Part shown: positions 40,954 through 51,159 of the stretch, in pieces | Position numbering within the stretch: the stretch's first letter is position 1 | How the letters are laid out: the number at the start of each line of letters is the position of its first letter | Assembly (NCBI GenBank): GCA_029863245.1 | Contig: JAOTVV010000012.1 | Span: 1 to 64,000, forward strand | Source: Gemmatimonadota bacterium | GTDB taxonomy: Bacteria; Gemmatimonadota; Gemmatimonadetes; Gemmatimonadales; GWC2-71-9 | DNA: 64,000 bases | Direction of reading: 5' to 3' | Program-made: the position numbers and the translations under genes | Notes under the pieces: generated by a model | The model's database searches: none | The model's input: the letters and a program-made list of their open reading frames with translations, nothing else | What the model was told of the DNA's origin: nothing

Positions 40954-41475
40954 TCACAGCTTCCGATACGTGTCTGACGACTCGTCGACGGGGACTCCGA
41001 GCGGCTGCTTGGCAAGCCGCGCCCGGAGATTGGGGCGGAGGCGCCACAGGGCGTAGCCCATGCCGGCCGCCGCGACGGCATTGCTGGCGGCCACGCTCCA
41101 CCAGGCAAGGGCGCCGAGGAGGGGCTGGCCCAGCACCGCCACCACGATGTAGAACCCGAACTCGAACGCGGCGAACAGCACGATGGCCAGGAACAGGGTC
41201 GACGGCGTACGCTCCACCTGGCTGGCCACGGCTGATGCGATCAATCCCACGAGCACCAGCGAGAGCACGTGCGCCATGGAGTAGGCGAGCACCGTCTGCA
41301 TTGTGATCTGTACCTGCAAAGGATCCCGCAGCCCCCAGAAGAACGCCGACCCCAACATGGCCGGTGTGAAGAACGGCCGGCCGGCAACGGCATCCACCAC
41401 AAAGAACCACGCGGCGATAATCGCCGCGCCCAGGAGGCCGACCAAGATGCCTTCGCGAAAGGTTCGTGCGTTCAT
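40954..41475 (-). CDS. Small four-helix membrane protein
   Basis: 173 residues with four hydrophobic helices (about 10-28, 58-80, 90-112, 118-138) and a basic C-terminal tail. No family recognised with confidence. The Met at 41475 (MNARTFREGILVGLLGAA) is chosen because the membrane protein starts there; the frame is open to 41712 but upstream sequence overlaps the ctaB leader. It lies between the oxidase operon and ctaB in reverse orientation, so a role in respiration is only a guess. Confidence 0.65.
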   Translation of the reverse strand: MNARTFREGILVGLLGAAIIAAWFFVVDAVAGRPFFTPAMLGSAFFWGLRDPLQVQITMQTVLAYSMAHVLSLVLVGLIASAVASQVERTPSTLFLAIVLFAAFEFGFYIVVAVLGQPLLGALAWWSVAASNAVAAAGMGYALWRLRPNLRARLAKQPLGVPVDESSDTYRKL

Positions 41476-41713
41476 AGCGCGCATCCGTTGCCGAGATCTG
41501 AGAGTACGTCGGGTCCTGCGCCCACCGCAATCCCTGTATCGTGCCGCACGATCGTCTCGAGGTCCCACGTGACGTCCACCGCTGCTCCAGAAAGAACATC
41601 GGCTGGGCCCGGTCGTGTTCCGTGGGATTCCCGAGAAGCGTGCCGGTTGCGACCGCCTACGCCGTAGGCGCATCATTCGGCGCCATGGCTCGAACCGGAG
41701 ACCAGATCCCACG

Positions 41714-42586
41714 ATGAGGGCGATGCCGCACCACGGCAGGGCCAGCGATTACCTGGAACTCACGAAGCCCAACATCGTGGGCCTCATCCTGTGCACGGTG
41801 GCGGCGGGTTACTACCTCGGCTCACCGGGTCCCGTCGATCTTCTGGGCCTGATCCACGTCGTGGTGGGCTCGGCTCTCGTGGCCGCCGGGTCCAACGCGC
41901 TCAACCAGATTCTCGAGCGGCAGGTGGATGCGGAGATGCACCGCACGCGCGGCCGGCCGCTTCCGTCCGGACGCCTCCGCGCGGCTGAATCGACGGTCGT
42001 GGCCTGGTCGATGGGGGTGGCTGGCGTCGTGTACCTCTGGCTCCTTACGAACGCGTTGGTGGCGGTGCTCGCCGCTGTCACGCTCGGCTCGTACGTGTTT
42101 GTCTACACCCCACTCAAACGGTACACCTCGTTCAGCACGGTGGTCGGGGCGGTCCCCGGTGCCTTGCCCGTCGTGGGTGGCTGGGCGGCGGGACGCGGGA
42201 GCGTGAATCTCGAGGCGTGGGTGCTGTTCGGCATTCTGTTCCTGTGGCAACTGCCGCATTTCCTCGCTCTGGCCTGGCTCTATCGAGACGACTACGCCAG
42301 GGCAGGCCTGCGCATGCTGAGTGTCACGAGTGGGGCGGGGGCCACGTTCCGGCAGGCGTTGGCATACGCCGTCGCCCTGCTGCCGGTGAGTCTCGTGCCG
42401 ACCCTGCTCGGAACCACGGGAATGGTGTACTTCGGAGGGGCGCTCGTCCTCGCGGTGTGGCTGATCGCCGAGACCCTGGCTGTGACGTTCGATCACTCGC
42501 CGCGACGGGCACGCCGGCTGTTTCTCGTCACCGTCATCTATTTGCCGGTCATACTCGTGCTCATGATCGTCGACAAGGCAACCTGA
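41714..42586 (+). CDS. ctaB: Protoheme IX farnesyltransferase (heme O synthase)
   Basis: 290 residues of the UbiA superfamily with about nine helices. LTKPNIVGLILCTVAAGYYLG and NQILERQVDAEMHRTRGRPLPSGR hold the Asp-rich prenyl-diphosphate site; YTPLKRYTSFSTVVGAVPGALPVVGGW is a CtaB signature. It farnesylates haem B to haem O for the aa3-type oxidase just upstream. Heme A synthase (ctaA) is not in the window. ATG 41714 or 41723. Confidence 0.93.
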   Translation: MRAMPHHGRASDYLELTKPNIVGLILCTVAAGYYLGSPGPVDLLGLIHVVVGSALVAAGSNALNQILERQVDAEMHRTRGRPLPSGRLRAAESTVVAWSMGVAGVVYLWLLTNALVAVLAAVTLGSYVFVYTPLKRYTSFSTVVGAVPGALPVVGGWAAGRGSVNLEAWVLFGILFLWQLPHFLALAWLYRDDYARAGLRMLSVTSGAGATFRQALAYAVALLPVSLVPTLLGTTGMVYFGGALVLAVWLIAETLAVTFDHSPRRARRLFLVTVIYLPVILVLMIVDKAT

Positions 42587-42643
42587 GTCGACGGAGCACC
42601 TCGGCCATGCGTCGGCTCCGCACGATCTTCCGATAGCAAAGCG

Positions 42644-42679
42644 GAGCGGGCGCGGCGACTCACGCCACCGCACCCGCTC
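42644..42679. terminator. Hairpin between convergent ctaB and htrA
   Basis: GAGCGGG-C-GCGG and CCGC-A-CCCGCTC pair over 11 of 12 positions with a 12-nt loop, between the two stops. Confidence 0.55.
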
Positions 42680-42729
42680 GATCTATGAACACGCCGGACC
42701 GAGGTCCGACGACTAACGTGGGAGGCGGT

Positions 42730-44313
42730 TTACTGCTCGCCTCCGGCACGGAACCGTACCACCCGAGAACGGGGGGGGGTGTCAGCAATCGTCTCGAAGA
42801 GCCTCAGCGACACCACTTCGCCAGAGCGCACCGTTGCCAGCGCGCGCTGCAGGTCGGTGGGGGTGCGGACGCGCTGCCCGTTCACGTGGGTGATGATCGG
42901 CAGGTATCGCTGTCTTGCATCGGCCGCCGCGAGGGCATCGCGCGCCGGGCCGTTCGGATCCACCTGAGTGATGACGAGTCCACGCTGCGCATCGGTAAGC
43001 TGCAGATTTGCCGCAGCCGCGCTGCTGCTGACTTCTTCCACGGCGATGCCGAGCTTACCCTCGAAGGAGCCGCTGGTAGAGGGCCGGGGCTCCTCCGCAC
43101 TGGCCACCCGCGCCGGTGGTTCGGCCCCAGCCTCGATGAGGCGCACCGTGAAGTCCTGACGCTTGCCGCCCGGACGCATGACCGTGACCGTCACACGCTC
43201 CCCGGGACGCTTGAACCCGACGATCTGCTGCAGCTGGGCGACGTAACCCACTTCTTTGCCGTCGACGGCGATGATGACATCGCCCTGTTCCAAGCCGGCC
43301 CGCTTGGCTGGGCTGTCGTCGCTGGCGAAATCCTGGATGACCACCCCACCAACGTTCTCGAGTCCGACGTATTCCGCGTCGGCATCGCTCGCTGCCGCGA
43401 CACGGATACCAAGCGCCGCGCGCGTGACTTTGCCGTTCGCGACGAGCTGATCGCCGACCGTACGCGCCAGGTTGATCGGGATGGCGAAACTGTATCCGGA
43501 GTAGAAGCCCGTCTGGCTCGCAATGGCCGAGTTCACGCCGACGACCTGTCCGCGGATATTGACGAGGGGCCCGCCGGAATTGCCCGGATTGATCGCGGCA
43601 TCGGTCTGGATGAAGTCCGAAATGCTCCAGTCACTGCGACCCGCCAAGTTCAGGAGTCGCCCCCGGCCACTCACGATGCCGGCGGTCACGGTGAACGAGA
43701 ACTGCTGACCGAATGGATTGCCGATTGCCAGCACCCACTCGCCCACCCTGAGCGAGTCGGAGTTGCCCAGCGAGACGCTCTGCAAGTCGCGGGCGTCGAT
43801 CTTGATGACCGCGATATCGGTGTCCGTGTCGCGCCCCACCACTTTGGCGCTGAACTTCCTGCCGTCGAACAACCGGACGTCGAGGAAATCGAATCCCTCC
43901 ACGACGTGATTGTTGGTCATGATGTATCCGTCGGGAGAGATGAGGAATCCGCTGCCGCTGCCGCGCTGTGGCTGCTGCGGGGTGTTTCCACGCGGATCGA
44001 TGAAGAACCGGTCGAAGGGGGCCGGCAGCTCGGGGTGCTCCTGCTGCGGCGCGCGCGCCTCCACCCGCTGCTGGGACTGGATGTAGACGACGGCCGGCCT
44101 CACCACCTCCGCGACGCTGACGAACGCGTTCCCGAGATCGATCACGGGTTGGGACGCCTGGACGGGCGCCGGTCGGCTCGCGGTCGACTGTATTGCCGGC
44201 TGTTGCGCCAGCGATCTCGTCGGTGCGTCGATGAGCGACATGAAGACCACGGCCAACGCCAGCGTGACCCCGATCAGGGTTCCGAACTTGATCCATTCTC
44301 TCGTACGGGACAT
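42730..44313 (-). CDS. HtrA/DegP-type periplasmic serine protease with two PDZ domains
   Basis: 527 residues: membrane anchor or signal (FGTLIGVTLALAVVFMSLI), a linker rich in Gln/Pro, a trypsin-like domain with His in MTNNHVV, Asp in DTDTDIAVIK and Ser in AAINPGNSGGPL, then two PDZ domains (GVVIQDFASDDSPAKRAGL and RGLVITQVDPNGPARDAL). It degrades or refolds misfolded envelope proteins. It is downstream of dnaK on the same strand, with a strong hairpin between them, so both are stress genes but probably separate transcripts. Confidence 0.93.
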   Translation of the reverse strand: MSRTREWIKFGTLIGVTLALAVVFMSLIDAPTRSLAQQPAIQSTASRPAPVQASQPVIDLGNAFVSVAEVVRPAVVYIQSQQRVEARAPQQEHPELPAPFDRFFIDPRGNTPQQPQRGSGSGFLISPDGYIMTNNHVVEGFDFLDVRLFDGRKFSAKVVGRDTDTDIAVIKIDARDLQSVSLGNSDSLRVGEWVLAIGNPFGQQFSFTVTAGIVSGRGRLLNLAGRSDWSISDFIQTDAAINPGNSGGPLVNIRGQVVGVNSAIASQTGFYSGYSFAIPINLARTVGDQLVANGKVTRAALGIRVAAASDADAEYVGLENVGGVVIQDFASDDSPAKRAGLEQGDVIIAVDGKEVGYVAQLQQIVGFKRPGERVTVTVMRPGGKRQDFTVRLIEAGAEPPARVASAEEPRPSTSGSFEGKLGIAVEEVSSSAAAANLQLTDAQRGLVITQVDPNGPARDALAAADARQRYLPIITHVNGQRVRTPTDLQRALATVRSGEVVSLRLFETIADTPPRSRVVRFRAGGEQ

Positions 44314-44378
44314 ACGGTCAGCTCTCTTGGGTCTGATTGTTGTAAACCGGTCTTCGCTGGGTCGTGCCCTTCATGAAA

Positions 44379-44419
44379 CCCCGGATGGGGGTGGGAGTTT
44401 CGCCCCACCCCCGTCCGGG
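44379..44419 (-). terminator. Strong hairpin after dnaK
   Basis: CCCGGATGGGGGTGGG and CCCACCCCCGTCCGGG form a 16-bp stem (one mismatch) with an 8-nt loop, 14 bp after the dnaK stop and ahead of htrA. Confidence 0.7.
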
Positions 44420-44433
44420 ACTGCCCCGCGCGA

Positions 44434-46350
44434 TCAGGACTTCGAATCGTCCACGATCTCGTAGTCGGCCTCCACGACCTCCTCTTGCGCTCCGCCCGTC
44501 TCCTCGCCTGCCGTCTCGCCCGGAGGCGGCGATTCGGCCTGCGCGGCCTCGGCGGCCTGGTACATTGAGGCGCCGGCGGCCGAATAGGCCTGCGACAACT
44601 CCTCGAGCGCGGTCTTGATCTCCTCCGCGGCCCCCGATCGCAGCGCCTGCTTGGCCTTTTCGATCGCGGCATTCAGGCGGTCCTTGTTGGACTGATCGAG
44701 GCGGTCCACCCAGTCCTTCGAATCCTTCTCGATCTGGTACACGAGCGAGTCGAGGCGGTTGCGCTGATCGATCTCCTCGCGCCGCCCTTTGTCCTCCGAG
44801 GCGTGCTGCTGCGCGTCCTTCACCATCCGCTCGACCTCCGAGTCCGACAGCCCGCTCGACGCCTCGATGCGGATCTTCTGCTCCTTGCCGGTGGCCTTGT
44901 CCTTGGCCTGGACGTGCAGGATGCCGTTGGCGTCGATGTCGAACGTGACCTCGACCTGCGGCATGCCCCGGGGCGCGGGTGGAATACCGGTCAATTGGAA
45001 CCGCCCGATCGTCCGGTTGTTGATCGCCAAATCGCGCTCCCCTTGGAGCACGTGGATCTCCACCGTCGTCTGGTTGTCCTCGGCCGTCGAGAACACCTCC
45101 GACTTCTTGGTCGGGATGGTGGTGTTCCGCGGGATGAGGACGGTGGTGACGCCGCCCAGGGTCTCGATCCCGAGCGAGAGCGGCGTGACGTCGAGCAGGA
45201 GCACGTCCTTGACCTCGCCGGCCAGCACGCCGCCCTGAATGGCGGCCCCGATCGCCACGACTTCGTCAGGATTTACGCCCTTGTGTGGGTCCTTGCCGAA
45301 GAACTCCTTGACGATGTCCTGCACCTTCGGGATGCGGGTCGAGCCACCCACAAGGATGACTTCGTCGATCTCCGACGGCTTGAGCCCGGCGTCGGCCAGG
45401 GCCTTCTCCATGGGCGGCATCGTGCGCTGGAAGAGGTCATCCACCAGCTGCTCGAACTTGGCCCGGGTCAGCGAGAGGTTGAGATGCTTGGGCCCCGACT
45501 GATCCGCCGTGATGAACGGCAGGTTGATGTCCGTCTGCGGCCGGGACGACAGCTCCATCTTGGCCTTCTCAGCGGCCTCTTTGAGCCGCTGGAGCGCCAT
45601 CGGATCGCTCGACAGGTCGATGCCCTGATCCTTCTTGAACTCCCCCACCAGCCAATCGATGACGCGCTGGTCGAAGTCGTCGCCGCCCAAGTGTGTGTCA
45701 CCGTTGGTCGCCTTCACCTCGAAGACACCCTCGGCCAGCTCGAGGACCGAGATATCGTAGGTGCCGCCCCCGAGGTCGAACACGGCGATCTTCTCCTCCT
45801 TCTTGCGCTCGAGGCCGTAGGCCAGCGCCGCGGCTGTCGGCTCGTTGATGATCCGCAGCACCTCCAACCCGGCGATCTTGCCCGCGTCCTTTGTGGCCTG
45901 CCGCTGCGAGTCGTTGAAGTAGGCGGGAACGGTGACGACGGCCTTCTTGACCGGATGACCCAGGTAGTCCTCGGCCGTCTGCCGCATCTTCTGGAGGATC
46001 ATGGCCGAGATCTCGGGCGGCGTGTACCGCTTGTCGCCGATCTCCACGGCCGCCAGATCGTTCTGGCCGGAGACCACCTTGTAGGGCGCCTCCACCATCT
46101 CCGTCTTCACCTCGCCCATCCGGCGGCCCATGAACCGTTTGATGGAGAAAATGGTGTTCTTGGGGTTCGTGATCGCCTGACGCTTGGCGACCTGTCCGAC
46201 GAGGCGCTCGCCGTCCTTGGTGAACGCGACCACCGACGGGGTGGTCCGCCCACCCTCCGAGTTGGGGATAACGACCGGGTCGCCGCCCTCCATCACCGCC
46301 ACCACTGAGTTCGTGGTGCCCAGATCGATCCCTATTACCTTTTCAGCCAT
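44434..46350 (-). CDS. dnaK: Hsp70 chaperone DnaK
   Basis: 638 residues with GIDLGTTNS at the start, the ATPase motifs [28 protein letters not shown] and [10 protein letters not shown], the linker [14 protein letters not shown], the substrate domain and a C-terminal acidic tail ending in [15 protein letters not shown]. The ATG at 46350 has GAGGTGAG upstream; 46371 is a less likely start. Stands without grpE or dnaJ. No CIRCE element is seen upstream; the leader has a small hairpin CTGCC/GGCAG. Confidence 0.97.
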   Translation of the reverse strand: MAEKVIGIDLGTTNSVVAVMEGGDPVVIPNSEGGRTTPSVVAFTKDGERLVGQVAKRQAITNPKNTIFSIKRFMGRRMGEVKTEMVEAPYKVVSGQNDLAAVEIGDKRYTPPEISAMILQKMRQTAEDYLGHPVKKAVVTVPAYFNDSQRQATKDAGKIAGLEVLRIINEPTAAALAYGLERKKEEKIAVFDLGGGTYDISVLELAEGVFEVKATNGDTHLGGDDFDQRVIDWLVGEFKKDQGIDLSSDPMALQRLKEAAEKAKMELSSRPQTDINLPFITADQSGPKHLNLSLTRAKFEQLVDDLFQRTMPPMEKALADAGLKPSEIDEVILVGGSTRIPKVQDIVKEFFGKDPHKGVNPDEVVAIGAAIQGGVLAGEVKDVLLLDVTPLSLGIETLGGVTTVLIPRNTTIPTKKSEVFSTAEDNQTTVEIHVLQGERDLAINNRTIGRFQLTGIPPAPRGMPQVEVTFDIDANGILHVQAKDKATGKEQKIRIEASSGLSDSEVERMVKDAQQHASEDKGRREEIDQRNRLDSLVYQIEKDSKDWVDRLDQSNKDRLNAAIEKAKQALRSGAAEEIKTALEELSQAYSAAGASMYQAAEAAQAESPPPGETAGEETGGAQEEVVEADYEIVDDSKS

Positions 46351-46520
46351 TGGATTCTCACCTCGTCGCAAGGATCAGGATGCGCATCACGCGCAGATGG
46401 TTGCCGAAGCAAGCCGTGTACCAACAATCTCTGCCAAATAGGCAGTAGAGTCCTTGCACGGGTGGTTCTCATAACTATAGCATTTACAGTACTTTACGCG
46501 GTTGACCCCGGGGTACGGCC

Positions 46521-47294
46521 GTGATTCCCATCCGGGATGAAAACCCGACTGTCCTGACACCGGTCATCACGGTAGGTCTGATTGTCGTGACGGGGCTGGT
46601 CTGGTTTGTGGTGCAGGGGGCGGGGTCGCCGGAGACGCTAGCCGGGTCGGTCTGTGAATTGGGCTTGATCCCGGCCGAGGTGCTGGGCCGGGCCACCCCC
46701 GGGACGCAGATCCCAATGGGCGGTGGCATGGTGTGCCGGCTCAGTGGCGACGGGAGCTGGCTGACCGTGCTCAGCTCGATGTTTCTCCATGGCGGCTGGT
46801 TCCACCTGATCGGCAACCTGTGGTTCCTCTGGGTGTTCGGGAACAACGTGGAGGATGCCGTGGGCCACGGTCGCTTCCTCGCCTTCTACCTGATCTGTGG
46901 GGTGGCGGCAGCGGCGGCGCAGATGCTCCTTCAGCCGAGTTCGCGCATCCCCATGGTTGGGGCGTCCGGGGCGATCAGCGGCGTGATGGGGGCCTATCTG
47001 GTGCTGTACCCGCGGGTCCGGGTCCAGCTTCTCGTGTTCCTGGGGTTCTTCGTCACGACGGTGAAGGTCCCGGCGTACCTGATGCTGCTGTACTGGGCCC
47101 TGCTCCAGCTGGTGGGGAGCGTCCCGCAGTTGGCAGATTCCGAATCGGGCGGGGTGGCGTTCCTCGCCCATCTCGGTGGCTTCGTGGCCGGGGCGGCGCT
47201 GATCAAGGTGTTTGCGAAGCCGGAGCTGCTCCGGCAACACCGGCCACGCTCTCGGGCGCAGTTCCGCGATTTCAGCGGGGATCGATGGTACTGA
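46521..47294 (+). CDS. Rhomboid-family intramembrane serine protease
   Basis: 257 residues with six membrane helices. Catalytic Ser in GASGAISGVMG and His in AHLGGFVAG; LHGGWFHLIGNLWFLWVFG is the rhomboid helix-2 motif and RF in GHGRFLAFYL fits. Contains a periplasmic loop with two Cys (SVCELG, MVCRLS). Cleaves within membrane segments; substrate unknown. GTG start. Divergent from dnaK. Confidence 0.93.
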   Translation: MIPIRDENPTVLTPVITVGLIVVTGLVWFVVQGAGSPETLAGSVCELGLIPAEVLGRATPGTQIPMGGGMVCRLSGDGSWLTVLSSMFLHGGWFHLIGNLWFLWVFGNNVEDAVGHGRFLAFYLICGVAAAAAQMLLQPSSRIPMVGASGAISGVMGAYLVLYPRVRVQLLVFLGFFVTTVKVPAYLMLLYWALLQLVGSVPQLADSESGGVAFLAHLGGFVAGAALIKVFAKPELLRQHRPRSRAQFRDFSGDRWY

Positions 47295-47368
47295 CCGGGA
47301 CGCCGGGCTGGGTTAGTCGGATCATGGGCTTCCGAGTGAAAGCGCATTCAACCCAGAGGGAATACGCA

Positions 47369-48445
47369 ATGTGGAGACTTGCGCGATCCGTCGGGATCGC
47401 TGGCCTCGTGATGGTGTTCGTGGCGGGTGCCCGTCCCGCCGCGGCACAGGTGGAGCTCAAGTCCAAGGCGATGGAGCTCACCATCACTGGCCGCATGCAT
47501 GCCCAGTTCAATACGACGTCCGTGAGCGGTGAGCGCTCGTCGGAGTACCTGATCCGCCGAGCCCGCATCACGGCGGAGCTGAAGATCAACGACTTCGTGA
47601 GCGGCAAGATCCAGCCCGACTTCGGCGAGGGCGAGATCTCGCTCAAGGACGCCTACATCCGCTTGTCATTCGATCCGGCGTTTCGGATCACGATGGGGCA
47701 GTTCAAGCGGCCGTTCGACGTGTTCGAGCTGACGAGCTCAACCCAGATCCTCGTGGTCGAGCGCGCGGGGGGTATCCGCGGCGTCGATGCCTGTACGGGA
47801 CCCGGCGGCGCGTGCACGTTCAGCCGGCTAACGGAGAAGCTGCAGTTCGCCGATCGCGATATCGGCCTGCTGGTGGACGGCGAGGACGGCTCCGGCCGGT
47901 TCTCGTACGCGGTATCGGTTACGAACGGAACGGGGCAGAACGTTGTCGATGAGAACGGGTCCAAGTCGTTTACCGGCCGGGTGGGCGTCACGCCGAAGAA
48001 GGACGTCACGATCGCTGCCCATGTTGGTGCCCACGACTATGTGGATCCGACCACCGGTGACGAGTATGCGGTTGGATTCGGTGGGGACGTCGAGATCGGG
48101 AACTACAGTGAGGGTCTCCACGTGCAGGCAGGGGTGGTGACGGGTGACAACTGGCGCAACCTCCTGTCCGGCGGTCCTGGCAAATTCCTATCGACCCAGG
48201 TCATCGTTACCTACAAGTTTGCGGTGGCGGAGAACCCGTTCATCTCGCATGTCGAGCCAGTGGGCCGCGTGAGCTGGGGCGATCCCGATACCGATCTGGC
48301 CGATGACGATGAGTGGCTCTTCACACCCGGCTTCGTGGTGTATTTCTCGGGCCGCAACAAGATCGGTGTGAACTTTGATGTCTGGTCGCCCGGGGCCGGT
48401 AGCACGGAAACGTCGCTGAAGGTGCAGGCGTATCTCCACTTCTGA
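47369..48445 (+). CDS. Phosphate-selective porin O/P-like outer-membrane protein
   Basis: 358 residues with signal peptide ending PAAAQ. Body of alternating hydrophobic/aromatic beta strands (YLIRRARITAELKINDFVSGKIQPDFGEG, DAYIRLSFDPAFRITMGQFKRPFDVFEL) typical of OprO/OprP family porins and ending in F. The ATG at 47369 follows AGAGGG. Selectivity cannot be told; the next three genes handle nucleosides. Confidence 0.85.
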   Translation: MWRLARSVGIAGLVMVFVAGARPAAAQVELKSKAMELTITGRMHAQFNTTSVSGERSSEYLIRRARITAELKINDFVSGKIQPDFGEGEISLKDAYIRLSFDPAFRITMGQFKRPFDVFELTSSTQILVVERAGGIRGVDACTGPGGACTFSRLTEKLQFADRDIGLLVDGEDGSGRFSYAVSVTNGTGQNVVDENGSKSFTGRVGVTPKKDVTIAAHVGAHDYVDPTTGDEYAVGFGGDVEIGNYSEGLHVQAGVVTGDNWRNLLSGGPGKFLSTQVIVTYKFAVAENPFISHVEPVGRVSWGDPDTDLADDDEWLFTPGFVVYFSGRNKIGVNFDVWSPGAGSTETSLKVQAYLHF

Positions 48446-48699
48446 GCTACGGACCCGAGACGATCGTAGCTAGCTGACCACCGGACCGCTGGCCACCACC
48501 ATGGCCCAGGACGTAATCCCCATGGGGATGGTGATTCGGTGCGGCACCCGGCGACCGCTCCCGGGCGTGGAGTGCGAGCTCAACGTCATGGCCCGTGTCA
48601 CCGCGGGCCGTGATTGCATTCGGCCCACGCCCCCGTCAGATTGCGGGACTTCATGACGGCACACATCAGCATGCAGACCAACTTCGGACATACCGGCGC

Positions 48700-49725
48700 G
48701 TGACCCTCAGCCAGGATCTGGTGCGCCGGTTGCCGAAGGCCGAGCTGCACGTGCACCTGGACGGGTGCCTGCGCCCGCAGACCATGCTCGACTTGGCTCT
48801 GGAGCAGGGCGTGCGCCTGCCGGCCACCGACGCCGCCGGCCTTGCCGACGCCCTGTTCGTGCGCCACGCGCAGAGCCTCGAGGAATACCTGGAGCGCTAC
48901 ACCATCACCATTTCCGTCATGCAAACCCCGGCCGCCCTCGAGCGGATCGCCTACGAGTTCGTGCAGGACGCGGCCGCGGACAACATCCGCTACGTGGAGG
49001 TGCGCTACTGTCCGGCCCTCCACGATTCAGACATGTCACTCATCCAAGCGGTCGAGGCACCGCTGGCCGGCTTTCAGCGGGGTGAGCGGGAGACCGGCAC
49101 GATGGTCCGCGTCATCGTCAGCGGACTCCGGACGCTCGCACCCAAGATCTCGGAAGGGCTTGCTCGGCTCGCGGTGGACTATCGGACCGACGGGGTCGTC
49201 GCATTCGACTTGGCCGGGTCGGAACTTGGTCATCCGGCGACTGATCACGTGGCCGCGTTCGAGTACGCACGGGGCCATGGCCTGGCGTGTACCTGCCACG
49301 CTGGGGAGGGCGACGGGCCCGATTCGATCCGGGACGCCTTGCACGTGTGCGGAGCCCAGCGAATCGGTCACGGGACGCGGCTGTTCGAGGACCCGGATCT
49401 CGAAGACGAAGTCCTGTCGCAGGGCGTACCGCTCGAGGTGTGCCTGACCTCGAATGTGCACACCCACACCGTGCTCGAGATCGGTGAGCACCCCGCCCGA
49501 CGCTACCTCGACCAGGGCGGCGTCGTGACGCTGAATACCGACAGCCGTCTCATGGACCGGACGACGCTGAGTCAGGAGTACTGGCTGGCGCACCAGGCGC
49601 TCGGCCTGACCCGAGCTGAGCTCGAGATGGTGATCCTCAACGGGTTCCGGAGTGCGTTTCTGCCGGACACCGAGAAAGCTGCCCTCGTGGCGCAAATCGA
49701 GCGAGAGCTCCGAGAGGTGCGATGA
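48700..49725 (+). CDS. add: Adenosine deaminase
   Basis: 341 residues from the GTG at 48700. Zn-site motif HVHLDGCLRP, HAGEGDG, then QRIGHGTRL and TSNVHTHTV, and NTDSRLMDRTTLS at the catalytic Asp, where the usual second Asp of NTDDP is Ser, as in the actinobacterial-like type NTDN. Converts adenosine to inosine. The frame is open to 48595, and the Shine-Dalgarno is weak, so the start is uncertain. Overlaps the transporter gene by 4 bp (ATGA). Confidence 0.9.
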   Translation: MTLSQDLVRRLPKAELHVHLDGCLRPQTMLDLALEQGVRLPATDAAGLADALFVRHAQSLEEYLERYTITISVMQTPAALERIAYEFVQDAAADNIRYVEVRYCPALHDSDMSLIQAVEAPLAGFQRGERETGTMVRVIVSGLRTLAPKISEGLARLAVDYRTDGVVAFDLAGSELGHPATDHVAAFEYARGHGLACTCHAGEGDGPDSIRDALHVCGAQRIGHGTRLFEDPDLEDEVLSQGVPLEVCLTSNVHTHTVLEIGEHPARRYLDQGGVVTLNTDSRLMDRTTLSQEYWLAHQALGLTRAELEMVILNGFRSAFLPDTEKAALVAQIERELREVR

Positions 49726-51104
49726 ACGCCATGCTCCTGCTCCAGACAGCGGCCGAGCAGCTCGCGCAGGCACGGGAAGGGCTCGACACGCCACTCACCG
49801 GGCGCCTCATGGGGCTCGTCGGGATGGCCACCATGGTCGCCATCGCCTGGACCATCTCCACTGACCGACGCAAGGTGAACTGGCGCATCGTAGGGATCGG
49901 CGTCGCGCTGCAGGCGACGTTCGGCTTCCTGGTGCTCAAGACCGGCGTGGGGAAGGCGCTCTTCAGCGGCGCGAACCAGGTATTCATCAAGCTGCTGGGC
50001 TTCACCCGCGACGGCGCGGCCTTCATCTTCGGAAATCTGGTCTACAACAACGTGCCCGTGGGCGTGGCGACCCGCGTGCCGCCGGAGAGCTCGCCGCTCG
50101 AGATCGCGGAGATGTGGGCCAACACCGGCGCGTCGTTCGCGTTCCTCGTGCTCCCTACCATCATCTTCTTCTCGTCGCTGATGTCGGTGCTGTACCACCT
50201 CGGTCTCATGCAGCGGATCGTACGGGCCATTGCGTGGGTCATGCAGCGCACCATGGGGACCTCGGGAGCCGAGACCCTGTCGGTTGCGGGCAACATCTTC
50301 GTCGGCCAAACCGAGTCGCCGCTGCTGATCAAGCCGTTCGTTGGCACCATGACCGCCTCGGAGCTCAACACGGTCATGGTGGGTGGGTTCGCCACGATCG
50401 CCGGTGGCGTCATGGCGGCCTACGTCGGCATGTTGTCGCCCTATTTCCCCGACATCGCCGGCCATCTGCTCACGGCCAGCGTGATGAACGCGCCCGCCGC
50501 GCTGTTGATCTCGAAAGTGTTGGTGCCTGAGCTGGCCACGCCGGTCACGATGGGCTCCGTCAAGCTCGAGATCGCGAAACAGGATGCCAACGTGATCGAC
50601 GCGGCAGCGAGCGGGGCGGCGCAGGGACTCCAGCTCGCGCTCAACGTCGGCGCTATGCTCCTGGCGTTCATCGCCCTGATCCACCTCATCGACTTCGGCG
50701 TCGGCGCGCTGGGGAATGTCGTGGGACTCGTCGATCTTTCGCTGCAGCGCATCTTTGGGTGGGTACTCGCGCCGCTCGCGTGGCTGATGGGCGTGCCGTG
50801 GGGGGATGCCGGCACGGTGGGGTCCCTCATCGGCGTGAAGACCGTGGTGAACGAGTTCGTGGCGTATCTCCAGCTGGCCGGGACACTGGACGGCGGTGTG
50901 GGCCTGTCGCCGCGTGGTGCGATTATTGCCACCTACGCGCTCCTCGGTTTCGCGAACTTCTCGTCGATCGCGATTCAGATCGGAGGCATCGGAGGCATTG
51001 CGCCGGAGCGCCGGAGCGATCTGTCGCGACTGGGGCTCCGGGCGATGATCGGGGGCAACCTCGCGGCCTTCATGTCGGCAAGCTTGGCCGGGATGCTGGT
51101 GTAG
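49722..51104 (+). CDS. nupC: Concentrative nucleoside transporter (NupC family)
   Basis: 460 residues with about 10 membrane helices. Signature GNIFVGQTESPLLIKP, TIAGGVMAAYVGML and VNEFVAYLQL are typical for CNT transporters that bring in nucleosides with Na+ or H+. Extra 20 residues at the N-terminus. Between add and the phosphorylase gene, so it supplies their substrates. Confidence 0.93.
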   Translation: MNAMLLLQTAAEQLAQAREGLDTPLTGRLMGLVGMATMVAIAWTISTDRRKVNWRIVGIGVALQATFGFLVLKTGVGKALFSGANQVFIKLLGFTRDGAAFIFGNLVYNNVPVGVATRVPPESSPLEIAEMWANTGASFAFLVLPTIIFFSSLMSVLYHLGLMQRIVRAIAWVMQRTMGTSGAETLSVAGNIFVGQTESPLLIKPFVGTMTASELNTVMVGGFATIAGGVMAAYVGMLSPYFPDIAGHLLTASVMNAPAALLISKVLVPELATPVTMGSVKLEIAKQDANVIDAAASGAAQGLQLALNVGAMLLAFIALIHLIDFGVGALGNVVGLVDLSLQRIFGWVLAPLAWLMGVPWGDAGTVGSLIGVKTVVNEFVAYLQLAGTLDGGVGLSPRGAIIATYALLGFANFSSIAIQIGGIGGIAPERRSDLSRLGLRAMIGGNLAAFMSASLAGMLV

Positions 51105-51125
51105 GCGTGCAGCGTGCAGCGTGCA
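51105..51125. repeat. Three tandem copies of GCGTGCA
   Basis: A 7-bp unit repeated three times without change directly after the nupC stop, 35 bp before the next ATG. Length of array may vary between strains. Confidence 0.9.
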
Positions 51126-51159
51126 GGGAGCAGGGTGACCGGGAAGCGGGACGAGCGAT

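Noticed and set aside
46351-46520. CIRCE (HrcA) operator upstream of dnaK
   Set aside because: No TTAGCACTC-N9-GAGTGCTAA-like sequence in the region.
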